Positions 49,413-62,795 of a stretch of 64,000 bases of DNA are shown piece after piece. Location: positions 37,271,501-37,335,500 of the forward strand of contig NC_088303.1 in the NCBI RefSeq assembly GCF_032854445.1, read 5' to 3'. The notes beneath the pieces were generated by a model that did not search any database, was not told the origin of the DNA, and saw only the letters and a program-made list of their open reading frames with translations. The position numbers and the translations under genes were made by a program. Every line of letters starts with the position of its first letter. The stretch's first letter is position 1. Source of the DNA: Liolophura sinensis. Taxonomy: Eukaryota > Mollusca > Polyplacophora > Chitonida > Chitonidae.

Positions 49413-52400
49413 GTGCCCTTCGGTAGCCCAGATGACGTCAAATCTTTGGGCCAAGCCCATTTAACTCACCCCGCAAATGTCTTACTTCTAAGTCGAAGAC
49501 AAACTCAAAGTCTTTATCTACATGTAGAAAAACACACCATTTACATATAAAAAAAACACAAGGTACTTGATACAGTCCGCTGTAAAAAGTACAATTAAAC
49601 ACTGACCCACATCAATAAGGTGACAAAAGATGCGCAATTGGGCCAGGCATCTCCAGCTGTTGAAAAATTGCAGATTTCCTGGGTTTCCATGGAGTAAGAG
49701 CCGTTGCTGGGCACGTGATCTTGACATCATTGATTATTCAATTGTGGGTACAGCCAAAAGTATTGGTTGGAGAGCAACGCGGTTTGCACCATTCGATTTC
49801 TCGTCACAAAATACGTCGGATTAGTCTCTTACCAGCAGCATTGGAACAGTTTTTCCACCTTTGGATTTTTGCCTGGTCTTTTTGCGAATTAAAATCGGCT
49901 ACATTTACAATATACCATCGTAAATGGTTATTACTATATTCAACTTTTCATTATAAGTTATGTGCACTTCGGTAGCCCAGACGACGTCAAATCTTTGGGC
50001 CAAGCCCATTTAACTCACCCAGCAAATGTCTTACTTCTAAGTCGAAGACAAACTCAATGACATTATCTACATGTAGAAAAACCACACCATTTGTATATAA
50101 AAAAACACAAGGTACTTGACACAGTCCGCTGTAAAAAGTACAATTGAACACTGACCCACATCAATAAGGTGCCAAAAGATGCGCAATTGGGCCAGGCATC
50201 TCCAGGTGTTAAAAAATTGCAAATTTCCTTGGTTTCCATGGAGTAAGAGCCGTTGATGGGCGCGTGATCTTGACATTTTTGATTATTCATTTGTGGCTAC
50301 AGCCAAAAGTATTGGTCGGAGAGCAACGCGGTTTGCACCATTCGATTTGTCGTCACAAAATATGTCGGATTAGCCTCTTACCAGCAGCATTGGAACAGTT
50401 TTTCCACTTTTGGTTTTTTGCCTGGTCTTTTTGTGAATTGAAATCGGCTACATTTACTATGTACCTTCGCGACTGGTCATTACTATATTCAACTTTTCAT
50501 TATAAGTTATGTGCCCTTCGGTAGCCCAGACGACGTCAAATCTTTGGGCCAAGCCCATTTAACTCACCCAGCAAATGTCCTTACTTCTAAGTCGAAGACA
50601 AACTCAATGTCTTCATCTACATGTAGAAAAACCACACCATTTGTATATAAAAAAACACAAGGTACTTGACACAGTCCGCTGTAAAAAGTACAATTGAACA
50701 CTGACCCACATCAATAAAGTGCCAAAAGATGCGCAATTGGGCCAGGCATCTCCAGCTGTTGAAAAATTGCAAATTTCCTTGGTTTCCATGGAGTAAGAGC
50801 CGTTGCTGGGCACGTGATCTTGACACCAATGATTATTCAATTGTGGCTACAGCCAAAAGTATTGGTCGGAGAGCAACGCGGTTTGCACCATTCGATTTCT
50901 CGTCAGAAAATACGTCGGATTAGTCTCTTACCAGCAGCATTGGAACAGTTTTTCCACTTTTGGATTTTTGCCTGGTCTTTTTGCGAATTGAAATCGGCTA
51001 CATTTACTATGTACCATCGCGACTGGTCATTACTATATTCAACTTTTCATTATAAGTTATGTGCCCTTCGGTAGCCCAGAAGACGTCAAATCTTTAGGCA
51101 AAGCATATTTAACTCACCCAGCAAATTTCTTACTTCTAAGTCGAAGACAAACTCAATGTCTTTATCTACATGTAGAAAAACCACACCATTTGTATATAAA
51201 AAAACACAAGGTACTTGATACAGTCTGCTGTAAAAAGTACAATTAAACACTGACCCACATAAATAAGGTGCCAAAAGATGCGCAATTGGGCCAGGCATCT
51301 CCAGCTGTTGAAAAATTGCAAATTTCCTTGGTTTCCATGGAGTAAGAGCCGTTGCTGGGCACGTGATCTTGACATCATTGATTATTCAATTGTGGCTACA
51401 GCCAAAAGTATTGGTCGGAGAGCAACGCGGATTGCACCATTCGATTTCTCGTCACAAAATACGTCGGATTAGTCTCTTACCAGCAGCATTGGAACAGTGT
51501 TTCCACTTTTGGATTTTTGCCTGGTCTTTTTGCGAATTGAAATCGGCTACATTAACTATGTACCATCGTAAATGGTCATTACTATGTTCAACTTTTCATT
51601 ATAAGTTATGTGCCCTTCGGTAGCCCAGACGACGTCAAATCTTTGGGCCAAGCCCATTTAACTCACCCAGCAAATGTCTTACTTCTAAGTTGAAGATAAA
51701 CTCAATGTCTTTATCTACATGTAGAGAAACCACACCATTTGTATATAAAAAAAAACAAGGTACTTGATACAGTCTGCTATAAAAAGTACAATTGAACACT
51801 GACCCACATCAATAAGGTGCCAAAAGATGCGCAATTGGGCCAGGCATCTCCAGCTGTTGAAAAATTGCAAATTTCCTTGGTTTCCATGGAGTAAGAGCCG
51901 TTGCTTGGCACGTGATCTTGACATCATTGATTATTCAACTGTAGCTACAGCCAAAAGTATTGGTCGGAGAGCAACGCGGTTTGCACCATTCGATTTCTCG
52001 TCACAAAGTACGTCGGATTAGTCTCTTACCAGCAGCATTGGAACAGTTTTTCCACTTTTGGATTTTTGCCTGGTCTTTTTGCGAATTAAAATCGGCTACA
52101 TTTACTATGTACCATCGTAAATGGTTATTACTATATTCAACTTTTCATTATAAGTTATGTGCCCTTCGGTAGCCCAGACGACGTCAAATCTTTGGGCCAA
52201 GCCCATTTAACTCACCCAGCAAATGTCTTACTTCTAAGTCGAAGACAAACTCAATGTCTTTATCTACATGTAGAAAAGCCACACCATTTGTATATAAAAA
52301 AACACAAGGTACTTGACACAGACCGCTGTAAAAAGTACAATTGAACACTGACCCACATCAATAAGGTGCCAAAAGATGCGCAATTGGGCCAGGCATCTCT

Positions 52401-53255
52401 AGCTGTTAAAAAATTGCAAATTTCCTTGGTTTCCATGGAGTAAGAGCCGTTGCTGGGCGCGTGATCTTGACATCAATGATTATTCATTTGTGGCTATAGC
52501 CAAAAGTATTGGTCGGAGAGCAACGCGTTTTGCACCATTCGATTTCTCGTCACAAATTACGTCGGATTAGCCTCTTACCAGCAGCATTGGAACACTTTTT
52601 CCACTTTTGGATATTTGCCTGGTCTTTTTGCGAATTGAAATCGGCTACATTTACTATGTACCATCGCGACTGGTCATTACTATATTCAACTTTTCATTAT
52701 AAGTTATGTGCCCTTCGGTAGCCCAGACGACGTCAATCTTTGGGTCAAGCCCATTTAACTCACCCAGCAAATGTCTTACTTCTAAGTCGAAGACAAACTT
52801 AATGTCTTTATCTGCATGTAAATAAAGCACACCATTTGTATATAAAAAAACACAAGGTACTTGATACAGTCTGCTGTAAAAAGTACAATTGAACACTGAC
52901 CCACATCAATAAGGTGCCAAAAGATGCGCAATTGGGCCAGGCATCTCCAGCTGTTGAAAAATTGCAAATTTCCTTGGTTTCCATGGAGTAAGAGCCGTTG
53001 CTGGGCACGTGATCTTGACATCAATGATTGTTCATTTCTGGCTACAGCCAAAAGTATTGGCCGGAGAGCAACGCGGTTTGCACCATTCGATTTCTCGTCA
53101 CAAAATACGTCGGATTAGCCTCTTACCAGCAGCATTGGAACAATTTTTCCACTTTTGGATTTTTGCCTGGTCTTTTTGTGAATTGAAATCGGCTGCATTT
53201 ACTATGTACCTTCGCGACTGGTCATTACTATGTTCAACTTTTCATTAAAGGTTAT
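49413..53255. repeat. 7-monomer higher-order unit, copy 1 (~3842 bp)
   Basis: Anchors are 49413, 49962, 50511, 51061, 51610, 52159 and 52708 (N). They match 53256, 53804, 54354, 54902, 55105 and 55654 in order. Markers: 'gatgacgtca', 'tcaatgacattatc', 'tgacatttttgatt', 'ttgtcgtcac', 'cttcatctac', 'tgacaccaatg', 'agttgaagataaac' and 'caactgtagc'. The match fades after about 52260. Confidence 0.85.
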
Positions 53256-55755
53256 GTGCCCTTCGGTAGCCCAGATGACGTCAAATCTTTGGGCCAAGCC
53301 CATTTAACTCACCCAGCAAATGTCTTACTTCTAAGTCGAAGACAAACTCAATGTCTTTATCTACATGTAGAAAAACACACCATTTATATATAAAAAAACA
53401 CAAGGTACTTGATACAGTCCGCTGTAAAAAGTACAATTAAACACAGACCCACATCAATAAGGTGACAAAAGATGCGCAATTGGGCCAGGCATCTCCAGCT
53501 GTTGAAAAATTGCAAATTTCCTTGGTTTCCATGGAGTAAGAGCCGTTGCTGGGCACGTGATCTTGACATCATTGATTTTTCAATTGTGGGTACAGCCAAA
53601 AGTATTGGTCGGAGAGCAACTCGGTTTGCACCATTCGATTTCTCGTCACAAAATACGTCGGATTAGCCTCTTACCAGCAGCATTGGAACAGTTTTTCCAC
53701 TTTTGGATTTTTGCCTGGTCTTTTTGCGAATTAAAATCGGCTATATTTACAATATACAATCGTAAATGGTTATTACTATATTCAACTTTTCATTATAAGT
53801 TATGTGCCCTTCGGTAGCCCAGACGACGTCAAATCTTTGGGCCAAGCCCATTTAACTCACCCAGCAAATGTCTTACTTCTAAGTCGAAGACAAACTCAAT
53901 GACATTATCTACATGTAGGAAAAACCACACCATTTGTATATAAAAAAACACAAGGTACTTGACACAGTCCGCTGTAAAAAGTACAATTGAACACTGACCC
54001 ACATCAATAAGGTGCCAAAAGATGCGCAATTGGGCCAGGCATCTCCAGGTGTTAAAAAATTGCAAATTTCCTTGGTTTCCATGGAGTAAGAGCCGTTGCT
54101 GGGCGCGTGATCTTGACATTTTTGATTATTCATTTGTGGCTACAGCCAAAAGTATTGGTCGGAGAGCAACGCGGTTTGCACCATTCGATTTGTCGTCACA
54201 AAATATGTCGGATTAGCCTCTTACCAGCAGCATTGGAATAGTTTTTCCACTTTTGGTTTTTTGCCTGGTCTTTTTGTGAATTGAAATTGGCTACATTTAC
54301 TATGTACCTTTGCGACTGGTCATTACTATATTCAACTTTTCATTATAAGTTATGTGCCCTTCGGTAGCCCAGACGACGTCAAATCTTGGGCAAAGCCCAT
54401 TTAACTCACCCAGCAAATGTCTTACTTCTAAGTCGAAGACAAACTCAATGTCTTCATCTACATGTAGAAAAACCACACCATTTGTATATAAAAAAACACA
54501 AGGTACTTGACACAGTCCGCTGTAAAAAGTACAATTGAACACTGACCCACATCAATAAGGTGCCAAAAGATGCGCAATAGGGCCAGGCATCTCCAGCTGT
54601 TGAAAAATTGCAAATTTCCTTGGTTTCCATGGAGTAAGAGCCGTTGCTGGGCACGTGATCTTGACACCAATGATTATTCAATTGTGGCTACAGCCAAAAG
54701 TATTGGTCGGAGAGCAACGCGGTTTGCACCATTCGATTTCTCGTCACAAAATACGTCGGATTAGCCTCTTACCAGCAGCATTGGAACAGTTTTTCCACTT
54801 TTGGATATTTGCCTGGTCTTTTTGCGAATTGAAATCGGCTACATTTACTATGTACCATCGCGACTGGTCATTACTATATTCAACTTTTCATTATAAGTTA
54901 TGTGCCCTTCGGTAGCCCAGAAGACGTCAAATCTTTAGGCAAAGCATATTTAATTAATTTTGATTAGCCTCTTACCAGCAGCATTGGAACAGTTTTTCCA
55001 CTTTTGGATTTTTGCCTGGTCTTTTTGCTAATTGAAATCGGCTACATTTACTATGTACCATCCCGACTGGTCATTACTATATTCAACTTTTCATTATAAG
55101 TTATGTGCCCTTCGGTAGCCCAGAAAACGTCAAATCTTTGGGCAAAGCCCATTTAACTCACCCAGCAAATGTCTTACTTCTAAGTTGAAGATAAACTCAA
55201 TGTCTTTATCTACATGTAGAGAAACCACACCATTTGTATATAAATAAAAACAAGGTACTTGATACAGTCTGCTATAAAAAGTACAATTGAACACTGACCC
55301 ACATCAATAAGTTGCCAAAAGATGCGCAATTGGGCCAGGCATTTCCAGCTGTTGAAAAATTGCAAATTTCCTTGGTTTCCATGGAGTAAGAGCCGTTGCT
55401 GGGCACGTGATCTTGACATCATTGATTATTCAACTGTAGCTACAGCCAAAAGTATTGGTCGGAGAGCAACGCGGTTTGCACCATTCGATTTCTCGTCACA
55501 AAGTACGTCGGATTAGTCTCTTACCAGCAGCATTGGAACAGTTTTTCCACTTTTGGATTTTTGCCTGGTCTTTTTGCGAATTAGAATCGGCCACATTTAC
55601 TATGTACCATCGTAAATGGTTATTACTATATTCAACTTTTCATTATAAGTTATGTGCCCTTCGGTAGCCCAGACGACGTCAAATCTTTGGGCCAAGCCCA
55701 TTTAACTCACCCAGCAAATGTCTTACTTCTAAGTCGAAGACAAACTCAATGTCTT
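53256..55755. repeat. 7-monomer higher-order unit, copy 2, internally deleted
   Basis: Offset to copy 1 is 3841-3843 up to the monomer at 54902 and 3495 after it, the difference being the 346-bp net loss at 54954. Just after the joint, the head at 55105 ('cagaaaacgtc', 'gggcaaagccc') resembles 56203 and 58947 more than its positional partner at 51610, so the exchange may have involved another monomer. Confidence 0.83.
54902..55104. repeat. Truncated monomer (203 bp) with 8-bp filler at the joint
   Basis: The monomer starts normally through 'gcatatttaa' (to 54953), then has 'ttaatttt' (54954-54961), then resumes at 'gattagcctcttacc'. In the matching monomer at 51061 the missing stretch is 51113-51466 (354 bp); 354 minus 8 gives the 346-bp shortening seen in anchor spacing. 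The filler resembles the adjacent 'tttaa'. Loss with a short filler is what end joining of a double-strand break usually leaves; equal or unequal homologous exchange would have kept the 549-bp phase. This is the only phase break in the window. Confidence 0.9.
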
Positions 55756-57000
55756 TATCTACATGTAGAAAAACCACACCATTTGTATATAAAAAAACAC
55801 AAGGTACTTGATACAGTCTGCTATAAAAAGTACAATTGAACACTGACCCACATCAATAAGGTGCCAAAAGATGCGCAATTGGGCCAGGCATCTCTAGCTG
55901 TTAAAAAATTGCAAATTTCCTTGGTTTCCATGGAGTAAGAGCCGTTGCTGGGCACGTGATCTTGACATCAATGATTATTCATTTGTGGCTACAGCCAAAA
56001 GTATTGGTCGGAGAGCAACGCGGTTTGCACCATTCGATTTCTCGTTACAAAATACGTCGGATTAGCCTCTTACCAGCAGCATTGGAACAGTTTTTCCACT
56101 TTTGGATTTTTGCCTGGTCTTTTTGCGAATTGAAGTCGGCTACATTTACTATGTACCATCGCGACTGGTCATTACTATATTCAACTTTTCATTATAAGTT
56201 ATGTGCCCTTCGGTAGCCCAGAAAACGTCAAATCTTTGGGCAAAGCCCATTTAACTCACCCAGCAAATGTCTTACTTCTAAGTTGAAGATAAACTCTATG
56301 TCTTTATCTACATGTAGAGAAACCACACCATTTGTATATAAAAAAAAACAAGGTACTTGATACAGTCTGCTATAAAAAGTACAATTGAACACTGACCCAC
56401 ATCAATAAGGTGCCAAAAGATGCGCAATTGGGCCAGGCATCTCCAGCTGTTGAAAAATTGCAAATTTCCTTGGTTTCCATGGAGTAAGAGCCGTTGCTGG
56501 GCGCGTGATCTTGACATCAATGATTATTCATTTGTGGCTACAGCCAAAAGTATTGGTCGGAGAGCAACGCGTTTTGCACCATTCGATTTCTCGTCACAAA
56601 TTACGTCGGATTAGCCTCTTACCAGCAGCATTGGAACACTTTTTGCACTTTTGGATATTTGCCTGGTCTTTTTGCGAATTGAAATCGGCTACATTTACTA
56701 TGTACCATCGCGACTGGTCATTACTATATTCAACTTTTCATTATAAGTTATGTGCCCTTCGGTAGCCCAGACGACGTCAAATCTTTGGGCCAAGCCCATT
56801 TAACTCACCCAGCAAATGTCTTACTTCTAAGTCGAAGACAAACTCAATGTCTTTATCTGCATGTAAATAAAGCACACCATTTGTATATAAAAAAACACAA
56901 GGTACTTGATACAGTCTGCTGTAAAAAGTACAATTGAACACTGACCCACATCAATAAGGTGCCAAAAGATGCGCAATTGGGCCAGGCATCTCCAGCTGTT
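55756..57000. repeat. Monomers between the 7-mer copies
   Basis: Anchors are 56203 and 56752 (N). 56203 has 'cagaaaacgtc' and 'agttgaagataaac'. The segment near 56570 shares 'caacgcgttttgc' with the monomer at 52159 (near 52524). 56752 is an N monomer with the 'ccatggtgtaag' and 'cactctattt' alleles. Confidence 0.75.
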
Positions 57001-58650
57001 GAAAAATTGCAAATTTCCTTGGTTTCCATGGTGTAAGAGCCGTTGCTGGGCACGTGATCTTGACATCATTGATTATTCATTTGTGGCTACAGCCAAAAGT
57101 ATTGGTCGGAGAGCAACGCGGTTTGCACCACTCTATTTCTCGTCACAAAATACGTCGGATTAGCCTCTTACCAGCAGCATTGGAACAGTTTTTCCACTTT
57201 TGGATTTTTGCCTGGTCTTTTTGCGAATTGGAATCGGCTACATTTACTATGTACCATCGCGACTGGTCATTACTATATTCAACTTTTCATTATAAGTTAT
57301 GTGCCCTTCGGTAGCCCAGACGACGTCAAATCTTTGGGCCAAGCCCATTTAACTCACCGAGCAAATGTCTTACTTCTAAGTCGAAGACAAACTCAATGTC
57401 TTTATCTACATGTAGAAAAACCACACCATTTGTATATAAAAAAACACAAGGTACTTGACACAGACCGCTGTAAAAAGTACAATTGAACACTGACCCACAT
57501 CAATAAGGTGCCAAAAGATGCGCAATTGGGCCAGGCATCTCCAGCTGTTGAAAAATTGCAAATTTCCTTGGTTTCCATGGAGTAAGAGCCGTTGCTGGGC
57601 ACGTGATCTTGACATCAATGATTGTTCATTTCTGGCTACAGCCAAAAGTATTGGTCGGAGAGCAACGCGGTTTGCACCATTCGATTTCTCGTCACAAAAT
57701 ACGTCGGATTAGCCTCTTACCAGCAGCATTGGAACAGTTTTTCCGCTTTTGCATTTTTGCCTGGTCTTTTTGCGAATTGAAATCGGCTACATTTACTATG
57801 TACCATCGCGACTGATCATTACTATATTCAACTTTTCATTATAAGTTATGTGCCCTTCGGTAGCCCAGATGACGTCAAATCTTTGGGCCCAGCCCATTTA
57901 ACTCACCCCGCAAATGTCTTACTTCTAAGTCGAAGACAAACTCAATGTCTTTATCTACATGTAGAAAAACACACCATTTATATATAAAAAAACACAAGGT
58001 ACTTGATACAGTCCGCTGTAAAAAGTACAATTAAACACTGACCCACATCAATAAGGTGACAAAAGATGCGCAATTGGGCCAGGCATCTCCAGCTGTTGAA
58101 AAATTGCAAATTTCCTTGGTTTCCATGGAGTAAGAGCCGTTGCTGGGCACGTGATCTTGACATCATTGATTATTCAATTGTGGGTACAGCCAAAAGTATT
58201 GGTCGGAGAGCAACGCGGTTTGCACCATTCGATTTCTCGTCACAAAATACGTCGGATTAGTCTCTTACCAGCAGCATTGGAACAGTTTTTCCACTTTTGG
58301 ATTTTTGCCTGGTATTTTTGCGAATTAAAATCGGCTACATTTACAATATACCATCGTAAATGGTTATTACTATATTCAACTTTTCATTATAAGTTATGTG
58401 CCCTTCGGTAGCCCAGACGACGTCAAATCTTTGGGCCAAGCCCATTTAACTCACCCAGCAAATGTCTTACTTCTAAGTCGAAGACAAACTCAATGACATT
58501 ATCTACATGTAGAAAAACCACACCATTTGTATATAAAAAAACACAAGGTACTTGACACAGTCCGCTGTAAAAAGTACAATTGAACACTGACCCACATCAA
58601 TAAGGTGCCAAAAGATGCGCAATTGGGCCAGGCATCTCCTGGTGTTAAAA
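57000..58650. repeat. Partial third copy of the 7-mer region (offset ~8437 from 48.56 kb)
   Basis: Anchors 57301, 57850 and 58398 match 48864, 49413 and 49962. 'Ctcaccgagcaaatg' is found only here and in 48864; 'gatgacgtca', 'accatttatata' and 'tcaatgacattatc' are shared with the 7-mer copies. Confidence 0.78.
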
Positions 58651-60592
58651 AATTGCAAATTCCCTTGGTTTCCATGGAGTAAGAGCCGTTGCTGGGCACG
58701 TGATCTTGACATCAATGATTATTCATTTGTGGCTACAGCAAAAAGTATTGGTCGGAGAGCAACGCGGTTTGCACCATTCGATTTCTCGTTACAAAATACG
58801 TCGGATTAGCCTCTTACCAGCAGCATTGGAACAGTTTTTCCACTTTTGGATTTTTGCCTGGTCTTTTTGCGAATTGAAGTCGGCTACATTTACTATGTAC
58901 CATCGCGACTGGTCATTACTATATTCAACTTTTCATTATAAGTTATGTGCCCTTCGGTAGCCCAGAAAACGTCAAATCTTTGGGCAAAGCCCATTTAACT
59001 CACCCAGCAAATGTCTTACTTCTAAGTTGAAGATAAACTCAATGTCTTTATCTACATGTAGAAAAACCACACCATTTGTATATAAAAAACACAAGGTACT
59101 TGACACAGTCCGCTGTAAAATATACAATTGAACACTGACCCACATTAATAAGGTGCCAAAAGATGCGCAATTGGGCCAGGCATCTCCAGCTGTTGAAAAA
59201 TTGCAAATTTCCTTGGTTTCCATGGAGTAAGAGCCGTTGCTGGGCACGTGATCTTGACATCAATGATTATTCAATTGTGGCTACAGCCAAAAGTATTGGT
59301 CGGAGAGCAACGCGGTTTGCACCATTCGATTTCTCGTTACAAAATACGTCGGATTAGCCTCTTACCAGCAGCATTGGAACAGTTTTTCCACTTTTGGATT
59401 TTTGCCTGGTCTTTTTGCGAATTGAAATCGGCTACATTTACTATTTACCATTGCGACTGGTCATTACTATATTCAACTTTTCATTATAAGTTATGTGCCC
59501 TTCGGTAGCCCAGAAGACGTCAAATCTTTGGGCCAAGCCCATTTAACTCACCCAGCAAATGTCTTACTTCTAAGTCGAAGACAAACTCAATGTCTTTATC
59601 TACATGTAGAAAAACCACACCATTTGTATATAAAAAAACACAAGTTACTTGATACAGTCTGCTATAAAAAGTACAATTGAACACTGACCCACATCAATAA
59701 GGTGCCAAAAGATGCGCAATTGGGCCAGGCATCTCCAGCTGTTGAAAAATTGCAAATTTCCTTGGTTTCCATGGAGTAAGAGCCGTTGCTGGGCACGTGA
59801 TCTTGACATCATTGATTATTCAATTGTGGCTACAGCCAAAAGTATTGGTCGGAGAGCAACGCGGTTTGCACCATTCGATTTCTCGTCACAAAGTACGTCG
59901 GATTAGTCTCTTACGAGCACCATTGGAACAGTTTTTCCACTTTTGCATTTTTGCCTGGTCTTTTTGCGAATTAAAATCGGCTACATTTACTATGTACCAT
60001 CGTAAATGGTTATTACTATATTCAACTTTTCATTATAAGTTATGTGCCCTTCGGTAGCCCAGACGACGTCAAATCTTTGGGCCAAGCCCATTTAACTCAC
60101 CCAGCAAATGTCTTACTTCTAAGTCGAAGACAAACTCAATGTCTTTATCTACATGTAGAAAAACCACACCATTTGTATATAAAAATACACAAGGTACTTG
60201 ACACAGTCCGCTGTAAAAAGTACAATTGAAAACTGACCCACATCAATAAGGTGCCAAAAGATGCGCAATTGGGCCAGGCATCTCCAGCTGTTAAAAAATT
60301 GCAAATTTCCTTGGTTTCCATGGAGTAAGAGCCGTTGCTGGGCACGTGATCTTGACATCATTGATTATTCAATTGTGGCTACAGCCAAAAGTATTGGTCG
60401 GAGAGCAACGCGGTTTGCACCATTCGATTTGTCGTCACAAAATACGACGGATTAGCCTCTTACCAGCAGCATTGGAACAGTTTTTCCACTTTTGGATTTT
60501 TGCCTGGTCTTTTTTCTAATTGAAATCGGCTACATTTACTATGTACAATCGCGACTGGTCATTACGATGTTCAACTTTTCATTATAAGTTAT
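58651..60592. repeat. Mixed monomers before the terminal trimer
   Basis: Covers the rest of 58398 and the anchors 58947, 59495 and 60044. 58947 has the 'cagaaaacgtc' and 'agttgaagataaac' alleles. I see 'ctatttaccattg' at 59442 and 'gaaaactgaccc' at 60228 as private changes, but no block repeat. Confidence 0.7.
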
Positions 60593-62795
60593 GTGCCCTT
60601 CGGTAACCCAGACGACGTCAAATCTTTGGGCCAAGCCCATTTAAGTCACCCAGCAAATGTCTTACTTCTAAGTCGAAGACAAACTCAATGTCTTTATCTA
60701 CATGTAGAAAAACCACACCATTTGTATATATAAAAAACACAAGGTACTTGATACAGGCAGCTGTAAAAAGTACAATTGAACACTGACCCACATCAATAAG
60801 GTGCCAAAAGATGCGCAATTGAGCCAGGCATCTCCAGCTGTTGAAAAATTGCAAATTTCCTTGGTTTCCATGGAGTAAGAGCCGTTGCTGGGCACGTGAT
60901 CTTGACATCAATGATTTTTCAATTGTGGCTACAGCCAAAAGTATTGGTCGGAGAGCAACGCGGTTTCCACCATTCGATTTCTCGTCAAAAAATACGTCGG
61001 ATTAGCCTCTTACCAGCAGCATTGGAACAGTTTTTCCACTTTTGGATTTTTGCCTGGTCTTTTTGCGAATTGAAATCTGGTACATTTACTATGTACCATA
61101 GCGACTGGTCATTACTATATTCAACTTTTCATTATAAGTTATGTGCCCTTCGGTAGCCCAGACGACGTCAAATCTTTGGGCCAAGCCCATTTAACTCACC
61201 CAGCAAATGTCTTACTTCTAAGTCGAAGACAAACTCAATGTCTTTATCTACATGTAGAAAAACCACACCGTTTGTATATAAAAAAAACACAAGGTACTTG
61301 ATACAGTCTGCTGTAAAAAAGTACAATTGAACACTGACCCACATCAATAAGGTGCCAAAAGATGCGCAGTTGGGCCAGGCATCTCCAGCTGTTGAAAAAT
61401 TGCAAATTTCCTTGGTTTCCATGGAGTAAGAGCCGTTGCTGGGCACGTGATCTTGACATCAATGATTATTCATTTGTGGCTACAGCAAAAGTATTAGTCG
61501 GAGAGCAACGCGGTTTGCACCATTCGATTTTCTCGTCAAAAAATACGTCGGATTAACCTCTTACCAGCAGCATTGGAACAGTTCTTTTACTTTTGGATTT
61601 TTGCCTGGTCTTTTTTCTAATTGAAATCGGCTACATTAACTATGTACAATCGCGACTGGACATTACTATATTCAACTTTTCATTATAAGTTATGTGCCCT
61701 TCGGTAGCCCAGACGACGTCAAATCTTTGGGCCAAGCCCATTTAACTCACCCAGCAAATGTCTTACTTCTAAGTCGAAGACAAACTCAATGTCTTTATCT
61801 ACATGTAGAAAAACCACACCATTTGTATATAAAAAAACACAAGGTACATGATACAGTCTGCTGTAAAAAAGTACAATTGAACACTGACCCACATCAATAA
61901 GGTGCCAAAAGATGCGCAATTGGGCCAGGCATCTCCAGCTGTTGAAAAATTGCAAATTTCCTTGGTTTCCATGGAGTAAGAGCCGTTGCTGGGCACGTGA
62001 TCTTGACATCAATGATTATTCATTTGTGGCTACAGCCAAAAGTATTAGTCGGAGAGCAACGCGGTTTGCACCATTCGATTTCTCGTCAAAAAATACGTCG
62101 GATTAGCCTCTTACCAGCAGCATTGGAACAGTTTTTCCACTTTTGGATTTTTGCCTGGTATTTTTTCTAATTGAAATCGGCTACATTAACTATGTACAAT
62201 CGCGACTGGTCATTACTATATTCAACTTTTCATTATAAGTTATGTGCCCTTCGGTAACCCAGACGACGTCAAATCTTTGGGCCAAGCCCATTTAACTCAC
62301 CCAGCAAATGTCTTACTTCTAAGTCGAAGACAAACTCAATGTCTTTATCTACATGTAGAAAAACCACACCATTTGTATATAAAAAAAACACAAGGTACAT
62401 GATACAGTCTGCTGTAAAAAAAGTACAATTGAACATTGACCCACATCAATAAGGTGCCAAAAGATGCGCAATTTGGCCAGGCATCTCCAGCTGTTGAAAA
62501 ATTGCAAATTTCCTTGGTTTCCATGGAGTAAGAGCCGTTGCTGGGCACGTGATCTTGACATCAATGATTATTCATTTGTGGCTACAGCCAAAAGTATTGG
62601 TCGGAGAGCAACGCGGTTTGCACCATTCGATTTCTCGTCAAAATATACGTCGGATTAGCCTCTTACCAGCAGCATTGGAACAGTTTTTCCACTTTTTGAT
62701 TTTTGCCTGGTCTTTTTGCGAATTGAAATCGGCTACATTAACTTTGTACAATCGCGACTGGTCATTACTATATTCAACTTTTCATTATAAGTTAT
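60593..62795. repeat. Terminal trimer unit (1652 bp), copy 1 with a diverged lead monomer
   Basis: Anchors are 60593 ('ggtaaccc'), 61143 ('caccgtttg', 'gcgcagttgg'), 61694 and 62244 ('ggtaaccc'). The set 61143-61694-62244 recurs as 62796-63346-63896. Region-specific alleles are 'tgtacaatcgcg', 'acattaactatg', 'ttttttctaattg' and 'gtcaaaaaatac'. Confidence 0.85.

Noticed and set aside
54940-54970. Insertion of a mobile element at the phase break
   Set aside because: Only 8 extra bases are present, without terminal repeats or a target-site duplication; a deletion with filler explains it.
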